A stretch of DNA of 64,000 nt from Pyrococcus kukulkanii (GTDB lineage Archaea; Methanobacteriota_B; Thermococci; Thermococcales; Thermococcaceae): positions 1,240,001 to 1,304,000 of the forward strand of contig NZ_CP010835.1 in the NCBI RefSeq assembly GCF_001577775.1, in the 5' to 3' direction. The notes under the pieces were generated by a model that was not told the DNA's origin, did no database searches, and saw only the letters and a list, made by a program, of their open reading frames with translations. This document shows positions 44,021 to 52,654 of this stretch, one piece after another; position 1 is the stretch's first letter, and every line of letters starts with the position of its first letter. A program made the translations under genes and the position numbers.

Positions 44021-44913
44021 AGGTTTTGGATTTATTTGCCGGAGCTGGGGGCTTTTCTCTCGGCTTTAAACTTTCTGGGTTCGAGATCGTTGGTGCGGTG
44101 GAGAACTTCAAGCCCAAGGCCAAGACTTACTCCTATAACTTCCCTGGGGTTAAAGTTGTAGCCCAGGATATAAAGCTGGTAGATCCCAGGGAGTTTGAGG
44201 AGGTAGATGTTGTAATTGGAGGGCCTCCATGCGAGCCGTTTACTGCTATAAGCCAGAGGAGAATGGAAGAGCCTAGGGACAGGCTGTACAGGGATCCCAT
44301 GGGAAGGCTAGTTTTGGAGTTCATCAGGTTCGTTAAAGTCCTAAAGCCCAAGGTCTTCGTCATGGAGAATGTTCCTCAGATCATGGAAGTCGAGAAGTAC
44401 TTAAGGAAGGAATTTGAGAAGGCTGGGTACGATGTTTACTTCAACGTCCTGAACGCTTTAGATTACGGTGTTCCCCAGATCAGGAGGAGAGTATTTATAT
44501 CAAACATAGAGCTCAAGCCAAGGAAGGTTAAGGGTCCCAGGAAGGTTTGGGACGTTCTCAAGGACGTTCCCATAGATGCCCCAAACAACGAGCTCTGGAA
44601 CCCTCCGGGAAAGGTCAGAAGGAAGATACCCTACCTGAGATGGGGCCAGGCTGCACAGAGGTTCGGAAGGTTCCAGAACTGGATTAGGCTTCATCCCTAC
44701 AAGCCTGCACCGACCGTCAGGGGAAACAGCAGGTTCGTTCATCCATTCGAGGACAGGCCGTTAACCGTTAGGGAGCAGGCGAGGCTGATGGGCTTTCCCG
44801 ATGACTTCGTTTTCCTGGGAGGGAGAAGGGTTCAGTTCGACAGCGTCGGTGAGGCCGTCCCTCCTCCCCTTGCGAAGGCTATAGCTGAATTCATTCTTCG
44901 AGAAGGTGTTTGA
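44017..44913 (+). CDS. DNA (cytosine-5)-methyltransferase, orphan
   Basis: 298 residues. Motif [14 protein letters not shown], motif [11 protein letters not shown] (catalytic Cys; Glu where most enzymes have Gln or Ser), motif [11 protein letters not shown], motif [13 protein letters not shown], a short target-recognition region, then motif [20 protein letters not shown] and motif [17 protein letters not shown]. It is fused into the rpoL operon by an ATGA overlap. No restriction endonuclease gene is adjacent. Could also be a Dnmt2-like tRNA methyltransferase, but the Dnmt2 CFT motif is not evident. Confidence 0.88.
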   Translation: MKVLDLFAGAGGFSLGFKLSGFEIVGAVENFKPKAKTYSYNFPGVKVVAQDIKLVDPREFEEVDVVIGGPPCEPFTAISQRRMEEPRDRLYRDPMGRLVLEFIRFVKVLKPKVFVMENVPQIMEVEKYLRKEFEKAGYDVYFNVLNALDYGVPQIRRRVFISNIELKPRKVKGPRKVWDVLKDVPIDAPNNELWNPPGKVRRKIPYLRWGQAAQRFGRFQNWIRLHPYKPAPTVRGNSRFVHPFEDRPLTVREQARLMGFPDDFVFLGGRRVQFDSVGEAVPPPLAKAIAEFILREGV

Positions 44914-45199
44914 TCCGTTCAAAAATTTGTTCTGCTAGATAAATTGCCTTTTGAACTTCAAAATCTTTAAAAGGGCTTATTGGCTTGTCCCAGTATCTCC
45001 CATAAAAATAACCTTCATGCAATCTTTCAATAAACTCCTCGTCATTTAAGAGCTCTGTTATGTCTGAAAATTCTTCAAGAAGACTTTTCAAGAACAGTAT
45101 ATCATGGGTTCTAACGTATTTCCCCATTTTCTCCTCAAGCAGAAGCTTAAGGCTCTTTTCAATGGCTTGCTGAGAGTGAAATACTGCCATTTCTAAGTA
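44891..45199 (-). pseudogene. HEPN-domain protein, C-terminal fragment (IS-interrupted)
   Basis: Reads YLEMAVFHSQQAIEKSLKLLLEEKMGKYVRTHDILFL-type HEPN sequence in the frame that joins exactly to the N-terminal fragment at 46624-46701. The 1,424-bp IS lies between. Removing it restores a 128-residue HEPN protein reading AYEKG-YLEMAVFHSQQ. A start at ATG 45190 could make a 99-residue stub lacking the first helix. It is the partner of the nucleotidyltransferase upstream (MNT/HEPN toxin-antitoxin type). Confidence 0.88.
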
Positions 45200-45420
45200 C
45201 CGTTTCCTCCTGCACCTACTGTCGTTGCAAACACTGGCTAATCACTATCAAGGAGTTTTTGTGGTGCAGGAGGTTGGCTTCAGCCACCAGCGTCATTGGG
45301 AACACCGTCCCCTCAGCTGGCGGTTCATCAGCCTTTGGGCTGAACGGAAACAGCCCCACCAAGTTCAATACAGCAGTAAAATCCCTATCAAGATTAAACC
45401 CGCAAACAGGACACTCAAAA
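45200..45420 (-). ncRNA. predicted omegaRNA scaffold at the IS right end
   Basis: In TnpB elements the guide RNA spans the tnpB 3' end and right end, with the guide read from the adjoining host DNA. Here the minus strand has a stem CCTCCTGCACC (45273-45263) with GGTGCAGGAGG (45216-45206) ending just before the boundary at 45200, plus a hairpin around GGGCTGTTTCC/GCCCAAAGGCTG. The remnant at 55923-56184 has the same stem with a compensating base-pair change. The 5' limit is a guess; guide would be HEPN sequence beginning TACTTAGAAATGGC. Confidence 0.55.
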
Positions 45421-46535
45421 ACCCTCCGACGCAGTGCGTCGTCATCGGGTCTAACCCCAAACGCGCCACAATTAGGGCAAACTTGTGAGGAGTATGCAGG
45501 GTTTATGAAAACAACTGGAACACCAGATTCAACAGCCTTTTCAAAAACAAACCTCTGGAAACTGCTCATCCCAATATTGTGCAGAGTATTCCTTAACCTC
45601 TTCTCATTCTTCTTCCTTCTTTTAGTTACTCGCTGGTTGAAATTCTTTGGAATTGCTTCAAGGATTATTGTTGAATTGGTTTCCCTTGCAACTTCAACTA
45701 GCCTCTTTGCCATTTTTCTCTGTAAATCAACCCTCCTGTTCATCTTCCTTTGACCGAATTTTTTGAGGAGTTTTCTCCCCTTCCTCGATGGAAGTTTCCT
45801 CCTCCAACCAGTGAGGTGAGACTCCTGAACATTCTTTCTTACATCAGAATAAAACCTCGTTAATCTCCCCAATTCTGTTCGCACTTGGATTAAGAACTCG
45901 TGATTGCCAAAGGAAACATTATCAGCATTGTAGTCCACTGCAATAAAGCTTCCCGTAACTTCGGGTTCATCAAACTCCTTCTCAAAGGTGAAGTATGCAA
46001 GAACTTTCCTCTCCTCTTCAACTAACTTGAGTTTCACTCCCGCCTTGACCCTCCACCCCTCACTCAAGTACTTGAAGAATAGCTTGTGCGGTTTTAGGGG
46101 GAGTTTTATTGGTCCTCTTTTGGTCGTTAACCTGATTATCAATATCTTCCTCCCGTTTTTTAGAGTGTTGAACTGTGGGAACCTCTTATAATCCCACAAG
46201 ACGTCATCCAGCCATACCGAGACTCTCCTGATTACTGGTTTTTCTGTTTTGGCTTTACCCTTCCTCTTCTTTCCAAGAAAACCCTTGACTCTAGCAACTG
46301 CATCCTGGCAAACAGTGTAATAATAGTGGCTTGGCAATTCGTACTTTACCTTCAGTTCGGGTGGTATGGAACTCCTAAGCTTGACTGGGTTCCTAATCTT
46401 ATTTTCAAAGGCATGCTCGGTCAGGATTAGTAATAATCCAGAATAATCCGTGTAAACCTCCTTTACAGCCTCAAACTTTCTCCTCGTTAGTGGGCAACTT
46501 TCAAGGACTACTGTTCTCGTTAGTTTTACACGCAT
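45216..46535 (-). CDS. tnpB: TnpB RNA-guided nuclease
   Basis: 439 residues from ATG 46535 (a TTG two codons earlier is possible); AT-rich TTTAAATAATTC upstream suggests a near-leaderless message. RuvC-like nuclease with all three acidic motifs: FIAVDYNADN (Asp), TIILEAIPK (Glu) and NLDRDFTAVLNL (Asp). The zinc ribbon CPNCG...CPVCGFN lies between the last two. It should be active. The last 60 codons overlap the predicted omegaRNA. It cuts DNA matching the guide next to a motif like that at the left flank (AGGC here), promoting retention of the IS. Confidence 0.93.
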   Translation of the reverse strand: MRVKLTRTVVLESCPLTRRKFEAVKEVYTDYSGLLLILTEHAFENKIRNPVKLRSSIPPELKVKYELPSHYYYTVCQDAVARVKGFLGKKRKGKAKTEKPVIRRVSVWLDDVLWDYKRFPQFNTLKNGRKILIIRLTTKRGPIKLPLKPHKLFFKYLSEGWRVKAGVKLKLVEEERKVLAYFTFEKEFDEPEVTGSFIAVDYNADNVSFGNHEFLIQVRTELGRLTRFYSDVRKNVQESHLTGWRRKLPSRKGRKLLKKFGQRKMNRRVDLQRKMAKRLVEVARETNSTIILEAIPKNFNQRVTKRRKKNEKRLRNTLHNIGMSSFQRFVFEKAVESGVPVVFINPAYSSQVCPNCGAFGVRPDDDALRRRVFECPVCGFNLDRDFTAVLNLVGLFPFSPKADEPPAEGTVFPMTLVAEANLLHHKNSLIVISQCLQRQ

Positions 46536-46623
46536 CAACAAGAGTATCCAGGAGAATTATTTAAACATTTAACCCCTGAAGCGAAAGTACACGAAAACAA
46601 CAAAACACACAAACAAAAGAACA

Positions 46624-46701
46624 GCCTTTTTCATAAGCTACCTTTGCTAAGTCTATATCTGCCTTAATAAGTCTCAGTTTATAATCTCTGCCAATTTCCA
46701 C
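46624..46701 (-). pseudogene. HEPN-domain protein, N-terminal fragment
   Basis: 26 codons from a GTG with GAAGAGGTG upstream: VEIGRDYKLRLIKADIDLAK then VAYEKG, first HEPN helix. It stops at the IS left end and continues at 45199. It overlaps the 3' end of the nucleotidyltransferase frame by 28 bases, the normal MNT-HEPN arrangement. Confidence 0.85.
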
Positions 46702-47098
46702 CTCTTCACACGCTCCCCTTTCTTTTCAATGTACTCAAGGTTTCTTTCCTTGGCAATCTGCTTTATCTTGCTCTTTAGAGCATTCCATTCGCTGGAAGAG
46801 TACAGAATTTCTCCAAATGCAACAGCGGTGTAAACAATGGGCTTATCAAATTCTCGGGACTAATTATGTTTAGATCTATGAACCTCCCTACCTCCTTCCT
46901 GTATTTTAGTCTAATACCCCTTATTTTTTCCATGTACTTCTGGGGATTCTTTGCGATAACGAGTACATCAACGTCATCAAAGTTCTTGGACTTTAGAACA
47001 GATCCAAATATGATAACGGCTACTAGATCATCTCCCAACATGCTTTTCAGTTCCTCTGCGAATTTTTGGAGTTTTATAATTACCTCCCTGTTCATCAC
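46674..47098 (-). pseudogene. MNT nucleotidyltransferase, frameshifted
   Basis: Minimal nucleotidyltransferase with FGSVLKSKNFDDVDVLVI (G-S...D-x-D). The open frame ends at 46775, but the natural C-terminus continues in another frame as FDKPIVYTAVAFGEILYSSS, then EWNALKSKIKQIAKERN and ...RWKLAEIIN, stopping at 46674. One base is lost or gained near 46850-46858. MNT proteins neutralise HEPN ribonuclease partners by AMPylation; both genes of the pair are damaged here. Confidence 0.82.
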
Positions 47099-47928
47099 TT
47101 AAGGTTTAGCCAGACCTTTTATACCAATTATGGTGAACAGAGCAATACCAATAACCACAAAAACCCAATATTTGTTGCTTTCCTTGCACGTGGGGATTTC
47201 TCTAAGTTCCGTATCAAGCTTTACTGCCTTTCCCTGATAGAACAGCAGGGGTGGAATTCCCGAGCCAAGTTTCGTCTTTATGGGCTCAGTGTAGTATACC
47301 AAGGATTTGGGGGTAAGGAGCACGCTTCGGAATTTCTTAGGATTATAGTTCGAGTAAGTGAATGTAGTTTGAACACCGGGCATCTCTGTTTTTATCGAGC
47401 TTGGCCAGTTCTTTGGGCAGTTGGAAGTTGCAGATCCATTCTCGAACTTCAAAACTGTGCAGTTCCAAACGGGCTTGAAGCATTCTCCTTTGAGCCTGTA
47501 CGCTTTGAGCTCTATTTTCTTGGCCATAATTGTGAAGTTTTTGGGTGATCCTCCAACCGTTAGCGTGATGTTTTTGTAGGGGATAAGCCTCTCCCTGCGC
47601 TGGAGCACGTAAAAACTTCCGTTGATCTCAGCCACTACCGGAGGATCTTCGAGGAGCATATAACTTTTCCCCAGGAACGTGGCTTTCCCGTTTTCGTCCA
47701 AGAAATAAAAGAAATAGTAATCCCCCTCCGGGGAATTCCTCCTGAGAACCCACTCATCAGCTATCTTCTCGCAGATTAATTCGGAGTGTTTTATGACTAC
47801 AAAGGTTCGCTTCCAGCTGGTATAACCGAGGCTATGGAGTACTCCTCGTAGGGTGTGTAGGAGTTCGCAAGTACGAACGTTGAAAGGAATATTAAGGCCA
47901 AAATCAGCAGGAAGTTACGGTTAAGCAC
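47099..47928 (-). pseudogene. secreted/anchored protein, one frameshift
   Basis: GTG 47928 starts a signal peptide LNRNFLLILALIFLSTFVLA. The frame stops at about 47804; the next frame takes over as GYTSWKRTFVVIKHSELICE and continues through the 200-residue open frame to 47099, ending in a membrane helix WVFVVIGIALFTIIGIKG. A G is missing near 47829. The gene start overlaps the 3' end of an archaeal ATPase gene by 8 bases. Thermococcal surface protein of unknown function. Confidence 0.75.
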
Positions 47929-49285
47929 TTTCTCTCCCCCGCATTAACCCTTCTATATCCCTTAGGTCAAAGACCAGTTCAAATTCTTCCTTACCTCCAG
48001 CTCTCTTCGCAATTATGCTAAAATGTATCTCATAGTCGTCAAGTCCTAGAAGGATTGCCTTTCTCTCGAGCTCCCTAAGTATTTTCTTTATCCTTCTCTT
48101 TGTCAGGTCACTCCACTTGACTTCAACGAGGAGTGCCTTCCTATCCCTTTCATTTAGTGCAACTATGTCAATCTCCTCCCCTCTATGCCACCATCTGCCT
48201 AGTTTTGTGAATTGGAAAGGGAGTAGTCCCTTCCTGTTTGCTTCAATTAAGAACTCCCTTGCAATTCCCTCAAAGGGCTTGCCCAGGAATGAGTTGAAGT
48301 TCCTGGTGAAGTCCTCTATTGCACTCTCGGGGAAGTTGCTTTCAATTTCTTCGTAGTATGGGCTAACGAACCTTGACCAAAATAGGAAGTAATTGTCGGA
48401 GATCTCATATATCCCCCTCTTGCCGAAGAGGGGAACGACCTTCCGAATTATTCCAAGCTCGCTGAGGGTTCTGAGGTAAGGCATTATTTGATTCTCCTTC
48501 ATATAACAGAAGTTTGCTATCTGGGTTATTCTTGTGTTTCCCCTCGCTATCGCCTCTAAGATCGTGAGATAAACCGACAGTTCCCTTAACTCTTCACTAA
48601 GCAGGGCTTTGGCTTCTCTAAAGAGAAATGAGGAGGGATTGAAGAAGTTGTTTTTTATTTCCTCCTCAGTGTTATCCCCTTTGAAGAATTCTAGGTACTT
48701 TGGTGTGCCCCCGGTTACGGAGTATATCTTTACCAGTTCCTCAGCATTTGCATCAAACCACTCAAACAGGTGCTTAAATTTTAGGGGCTGAACCTTTATG
48801 TTTGCATCGCTCCTTCCGTAGATGGGGCTCGAATACCTGAACAGTTCCCTTTCGAGTAGCGAGACGTAGGAGCCGGAAACAACTACCATTGCATTTAGAT
48901 CTTTATTCTCCTCTATGGCCCTTGCAAATTCGCTCAAGATTTCTCCTTCCTTTTTTATTAAGTATGAGAACTCATCCAAGATTATGAGGATCCTCCTATT
49001 TGTTAACCGTTTTAGAAGACTGAAAAGCGAGGGAAAGTCTGGTATATTCACGTTAATTCCGATGAATTCCGAAACTTTCCTTGATATCAGCTTGAAGTTG
49101 TATTCCCTAGGTTTGTCCTCGAACATAATGAATATTCTGTCTTTTCCCTTTGAAAACTCATCTAAGAGTCTAGTTTTTCCAACCCTTCTCCTTCCATATA
49201 TCAAAACAAATGTCAGGCCCTCCTTCCCCCACAACCCCTCAAGGATCTCTAGCTCCTCTTTTCTGTTCACAAATTTTCTAATCAT
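47921..49285 (-). CDS. archaeal AAA ATPase (DUF234-type C-terminus)
   Basis: 454 residues from ATG 49285; the longer open frame upstream crosses the operator and is not real. MIRKFVNRKEELEILEGLWG opening, Walker A GRRRVGKTRLL (about 30-40), Walker B RILIILDEFSYL (about 105-116), sensor VVVSGS, winged helix in the middle, and C-terminal nuclease-like DUF234 region with GRWWHRGEEIDIVALNERDRKALLVEVKW (restriction-endonuclease-fold E/D...E-x-K pattern). A paralogue is at 56187. Start codon lies inside a 27-bp palindrome. Function unknown; often near toxin or mobile genes. Confidence 0.88.
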   Translation of the reverse strand: MIRKFVNRKEELEILEGLWGKEGLTFVLIYGRRRVGKTRLLDEFSKGKDRIFIMFEDKPREYNFKLISRKVSEFIGINVNIPDFPSLFSLLKRLTNRRILIILDEFSYLIKKEGEILSEFARAIEENKDLNAMVVVSGSYVSLLERELFRYSSPIYGRSDANIKVQPLKFKHLFEWFDANAEELVKIYSVTGGTPKYLEFFKGDNTEEEIKNNFFNPSSFLFREAKALLSEELRELSVYLTILEAIARGNTRITQIANFCYMKENQIMPYLRTLSELGIIRKVVPLFGKRGIYEISDNYFLFWSRFVSPYYEEIESNFPESAIEDFTRNFNSFLGKPFEGIAREFLIEANRKGLLPFQFTKLGRWWHRGEEIDIVALNERDRKALLVEVKWSDLTKRRIKKILRELERKAILLGLDDYEIHFSIIAKRAGGKEEFELVFDLRDIEGLMRGRESA

Positions 49286-49305
49286 GATTATTATAATCAT
49301 GATTA
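49279..49305. promoter_or_regulatory. 27-bp perfect palindrome over the ATPase start codon
   Basis: TAATCATGATTAT, one T, then its exact reverse complement. The ATG of the ATPase gene (49285-49283 on the minus strand) is within one arm. A TATA-like TTAAAAAC lies about 25 bases upstream, so the message is probably leaderless and the palindrome covers the transcription start. Nearly the same sequence sits at the same place in the paralogue (57560-57585). Confidence 0.75.
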
Positions 49306-49367
49306 TAGTTTTTAAGGATTTCGAAGAATTAATAAGCCAGATGCTACATCCACCCTTGGTGATAAAC

Positions 49368-50600
49368 GTGCAGAGGAAGGGAATTCTCATAATTATAGAT
49401 GGCCTTGGAGACAGGCCCATAAAGGAATTCAACGGTAAAACGCCCCTTGAATACGCCAACACTCCGAACATGGATAAGCTCGCTAAAATCGGAATTCTCG
49501 GCCAGCAGGATCCAATAAAGCCCGGACAGCCGGCTGGAAGTGATACCGCCCACTTGAGCATCTTCGGCTACGATCCCTACAAGACGTATAGGGGAAGGGG
49601 CTTCTTTGAGGCATTGGGTGTTGGCCTCGACTTGGATGAAGACGATCTCGCTTTCAGAGTAAACTTTGCAACCATAGAGAACGGCATAATAGTTGACAGG
49701 AGGGCAGGCAGGATTAGCACTGAAGAGGCCCACGAGCTCGCCAAGGCCATTCAGGAGCAGGTTGACATTGGCGTTGACTTCATATTTAAGGGTGCAACCG
49801 GCCACAGGGCCGTCCTCGTCTTAAAGGGAATGGCTAAGGGCTACAAGGTTGGAGAGAACGATCCTCACGTTGAAGGAAAGCCTCCTCACAAGTTCGACTG
49901 GGAAGACGAGGAGAGCAAGAAGGTTGCCGAAATCCTTGAGGAGTTCGTAAAGAAGGCTCACGAGGTTTTGGAGAGGCACCCGATAAACGAGAAGAGAAGG
50001 AAGGAAGGGAAGCCAGTCGCAAACTACCTCCTGATTAGGGGGGCTGGAACTTATCCCGATATTCCTATGAAGTTCACAGGGCAGTGGAAGGTTAAGGCAG
50101 GGGCAGTTGTTGCAGTGGCGTTAGTGAAGGGAGTTGCGAGGGCCATAGGCTTCGATGTGTACACTCCTGAGGGCGCAACGGGAGAGTATAACACCGATGA
50201 GATGGCGAAGGCTAAGAAGGCCGTGGAGTTACTGAAGGACTACGACTTCGTGTTCGTCCACTTCAAGCCTACTGATGCTGCTGGCCACGATAACAATCCA
50301 AAGCTTAAAGCTGAAATGATAGAGAAGGCCGACAGGATGATAGGTTACATAGTTGACCACGTCAACCTTGACGAGGTCGTTATAGCAATAACTGGAGACC
50401 ACTCGACACCTTGTGAGGTTAAGAACCACAGCGGTGATCCGGTGCCCCTCCTGATCGCGGGAGGTGGAGTTAGGGCAGACTACACGGAGAGCTTTGGTGA
50501 GAGGGAGGCAATGCGCGGAGGGCTTGGAAGGATAAGGGGCCACGATATAGTGCCCATAATGATGGATCTTATGAACAGAACCGAGAAGTTTGGGGCTTGA
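49368..50600 (+). CDS. apgM: 2,3-bisphosphoglycerate-independent phosphoglycerate mutase
   Basis: 410 residues from GTG 49368, preceded by TTGGTGAT; the homologous P. furiosus protein has 411 residues and the same start. Glycolytic enzyme interconverting 3- and 2-phosphoglycerate with a phosphoserine intermediate. Marks: ILIIIDGLGDRP (metal), AGSDTAHLSIFGYDP (catalytic Ser), GRGFFEALGVGLDL, FKPTDAAGHDNN, ITGDHSTP and IRGHDIVPIMMDL. Divergent from the archaeal ATPase; the palindrome at 49279-49305 lies between. Confidence 0.95.
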   Translation: MQRKGILIIIDGLGDRPIKEFNGKTPLEYANTPNMDKLAKIGILGQQDPIKPGQPAGSDTAHLSIFGYDPYKTYRGRGFFEALGVGLDLDEDDLAFRVNFATIENGIIVDRRAGRISTEEAHELAKAIQEQVDIGVDFIFKGATGHRAVLVLKGMAKGYKVGENDPHVEGKPPHKFDWEDEESKKVAEILEEFVKKAHEVLERHPINEKRRKEGKPVANYLLIRGAGTYPDIPMKFTGQWKVKAGAVVAVALVKGVARAIGFDVYTPEGATGEYNTDEMAKAKKAVELLKDYDFVFVHFKPTDAAGHDNNPKLKAEMIEKADRMIGYIVDHVNLDEVVIAITGDHSTPCEVKNHSGDPVPLLIAGGGVRADYTESFGEREAMRGGLGRIRGHDIVPIMMDLMNRTEKFGA

Positions 50601-50667
50601 TCCTTTATCTGTTTTTAATGTCAGGAGAAAATTTTGAGAGCCATCTGTAAGGGTTTATAAGGGGAAA

Positions 50668-50868
50668 TTAAACCTCTTCAAGCTTCTTTCTGGTTTCCTC
50701 TGTATCCTTCTTCACGTCTTCAAGCATGTTCTTGAGGTTGTTGAGTTCAAGCTTGAGCTCATTTAAAGTTTTGTTGGCCTGATAAACTGCGAATATCAAG
50801 ACGATGAGAATTATCAGCTCGATAGCTACAGAAACCCAACCGCTTGGGGTTGAACCTTCCCAAGCCAT
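50668..50868 (-). CDS. membrane-anchored coiled-coil peptide (66 aa)
   Basis: One membrane helix (VSVAIELIILIVLIFAVY) followed by a regular coiled coil LNELKLELNNLKNMLEDVKKDTEETRKKLEEV. The ATG 50868 follows GGAGATGTGAAC, directly after the stop of the regulator gene. Always paired with an HTH gene in such loci by my recollection of Thermococcales genomes; probably modulates or anchors it. Confidence 0.65.
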   Translation of the reverse strand: MAWEGSTPSGWVSVAIELIILIVLIFAVYQANKTLNELKLELNNLKNMLEDVKKDTEETRKKLEEV

Positions 50869-50870
50869 GT

Positions 50871-51161
50871 TCACATCTCCAGCTCTTTTATCGTTTCATT
50901 GTCTATAACTATCCTAAACTTCTTTGCCCTATAATACTTCTTCGCCCTGGGATCTCCCTCTTCCAATCTAAGCTTGCTCTCCACCAACCCTGCCTTTTCA
51001 AGCTTCCTTAAATGGAGGTACAGGAGTTGCCTAGAAATGCCGAGAACCTTGGCTAGCTCATAAACGTACCACTCCTTCTCGCAGAGAAGCTTTAGAATTT
51101 TAAGTCTGACCGGGTTTGCCAATGCATCTGCGATCGTCACTAGCTCCTCCGCTTTTACCAT
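50871..51161 (-). CDS. ArsR-type winged-helix regulator
   Basis: 96 residues from ATG 51161 (GGGAATGATAACC upstream). HTH core ADALANPVRLKILKLLCEKEWYVYELAKVLGISRQLLYLHLRKLEKAGLVESKLRLEEGDPRAKKYYRAKKF with wing, then a short tail. No metal-binding cysteines. Operon with the small coiled-coil membrane peptide, possibly a transmembrane regulatory pair. Confidence 0.85.
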   Translation of the reverse strand: MVKAEELVTIADALANPVRLKILKLLCEKEWYVYELAKVLGISRQLLYLHLRKLEKAGLVESKLRLEEGDPRAKKYYRAKKFRIVIDNETIKELEM

Positions 51162-51220
51162 GGTTATCATTCCCCCCTATACTGCTCTCCTTATTATTTT
51201 TTAGGAAAAGAAGAAAAGGG

Positions 51221-51827
51221 TTATCCACGAAGTTCATTGATTACCTCTTCAAGAAGCATTGCCTTTAGCTCTCCCCTGTCCATCTCATACTTGTACTCTA
51301 TCTCCGCAAGCTTGGTTTCGGGTGTGCACTCAATGTCCCTCTCCCTTAGTTTTTCTACTAGTGCATCAACTGAAACGTTGAAGTAGTCCGCGAGCTCTTG
51401 AACCGTATGGTACTTCAGCATTTGGCCGGTTATCAGGCTTTCTTCCTCGTATGAGTCTGAGGTATCTTCGCTTTCTTTAGCTGTATAGTTGGCGAAGGCT
51501 ACGTACCCGGCTGACAGCACAATTAAGGATAGAAATATCCCAGCTATCCTCTATCTTTGACTTTTTCAGACCCATTCTGAGCATCGTTATCATGCTGTTG
51601 AACCCTATGAGCGGGTGGAGGCCGACTAAGCCGATCATCACGAAGCCTAGGTAGGTATGTATGGTTTCCCAGGAGTCCTTACTTAGTCCCAGGAAAGTCC
51701 AGCCTATGGATTCAGCAATTCTACCACTCGGGGCTAAATAAAGAGCTACCCCAGAGATTGCAATTATGATGAACGTTATGGTGAGCAAAAGATCGATTAT
51801 ACCTCTAATTAATGCAGAAGCTTTCAT
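51221..51827 (-). pseudogene. DUF4405-like membrane protein, one frameshift
   Basis: Start ATG 51827 after an AGGTGAGG site. Three to four helices with His residues (ETIHTYLGFVMIGLVGLHPLIG), like cytochrome-b561-type DUF4405 proteins. After LKKSKIED the frame changes and continues as AGIFLSLIVLSAGYVAFANY (fourth helix) and a hydrophilic C-terminal domain with two HTH-like helices (VQELADYFNVSVDALVEKLRE) to 51221. One base indel near 51555. Operonic with the DUF2202 gene by orientation. Confidence 0.75.
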
Positions 51828-51938
51828 AAGACCTCACCTCAAATCAAAAATATAATCAGTGGAAGGGGCAGCCTTGGGCCCTCTTCCCCTCTTCATACCT
51901 CCCTTACACATTTCGCAATGTCCATATGCATGCCCATG

Positions 51939-52578
51939 TCACTGACTTGAAAGGATCTCATTTACCTGGTCTTCACTTAACACTTGGGGCTCGTAGCTTA
52001 CTCCCCTAACCTCGAGGTTCCTGACGAAGGCCCTCAAGTGGTTCTCGCTGCCCTTCATGAGGTTCCCGAACACCTGAATTATGTCTTGGTTGTCGACCTT
52101 GGTGAGCCACTCCACTAAATCCTGAATGTCCGTCTCCTCTATCAGCGCTCCAACCTTTAGTGCTTCAACTTTATCTGTTGTCATGCTTATGAGCTTATTA
52201 TAGAGCTCCTGGAGCTCTTGGTTCTCAAATACGCCAACTTCATCCAGCGTTGATGGTGTTGTTAGGTTGCACTTCTCTATTAACATTAGCACGGCATCCA
52301 TATGTCTCTGCTCGCTCTGGGCTATCATCTCAAATACCGTGAGGTTGCACTTCTCGTACAGGGTTAAGTAAACGTCCCTCGCGAGCTTCTCCTCTTCAAC
52401 TATGTAGAGTAGGGCTTCCTTTTCTTCTTCGCTCAGCTCACCGGTGTAGGTGAGGTTCAGCTGAAGAGCCCCTGGGTAGGGCTCAGGCTCCCCTGTACGC
52501 TACTACGCTACCAACTACAAATCCAAGGAGTGCTAGCAGGAGCACCCCAATACCTATCAACTTCTTCCTTATGTTCAT
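51939..52578 (-). pseudogene. DUF2202 ferritin-like extracellular protein, one frameshift
   Basis: ATG 52578 begins a signal/anchor sequence RKKLIGIGVLLLALLGFVVG. After VVAYRG the frame meets TGA, but EPEPYPGALQLNLTYTGELS in the next frame leads into LSEEEKEALLYIVEEEKLARDVYLTLYEKCNLTVFEMIAQSEQRHMDAV, the four-helix DUF2202 core with E...ExxH iron-type ligands, to 51939. The indel lies in GGGG near 52493. Probable role in metal or oxidative stress at the surface; inferred. Confidence 0.8.
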
Positions 52579-52654
52579 AACTTTCCTTCATATGTAAGCT
52601 TTATGTTACATATGCATGCTGAAGTTTATAAAGCTTTCTGTCTTAGGTTGGGTG

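Larger units (their letters stand above)
45200..46623 (-). mobile_element. TnpB-only IS200/IS605-family insertion
   Basis: Boundaries come from the exact restoration of the HEPN frame and from comparison with the remnant at 55923: the right end is ...GGAAACGG and the left end begins TGTTCT after AGGC in both copies. No target duplication, no terminal inverted repeats and no tnpA, as expected for a member moved by a TnpA supplied elsewhere. 1,424 bp. Confidence 0.88.

Noticed and set aside
48915-49367. A 150-residue N-terminal extension of phosphoglycerate mutase
   Set aside because: The extension is antisense to the archaeal ATPase and passes through its palindrome; homologues start at the GTG 49368.
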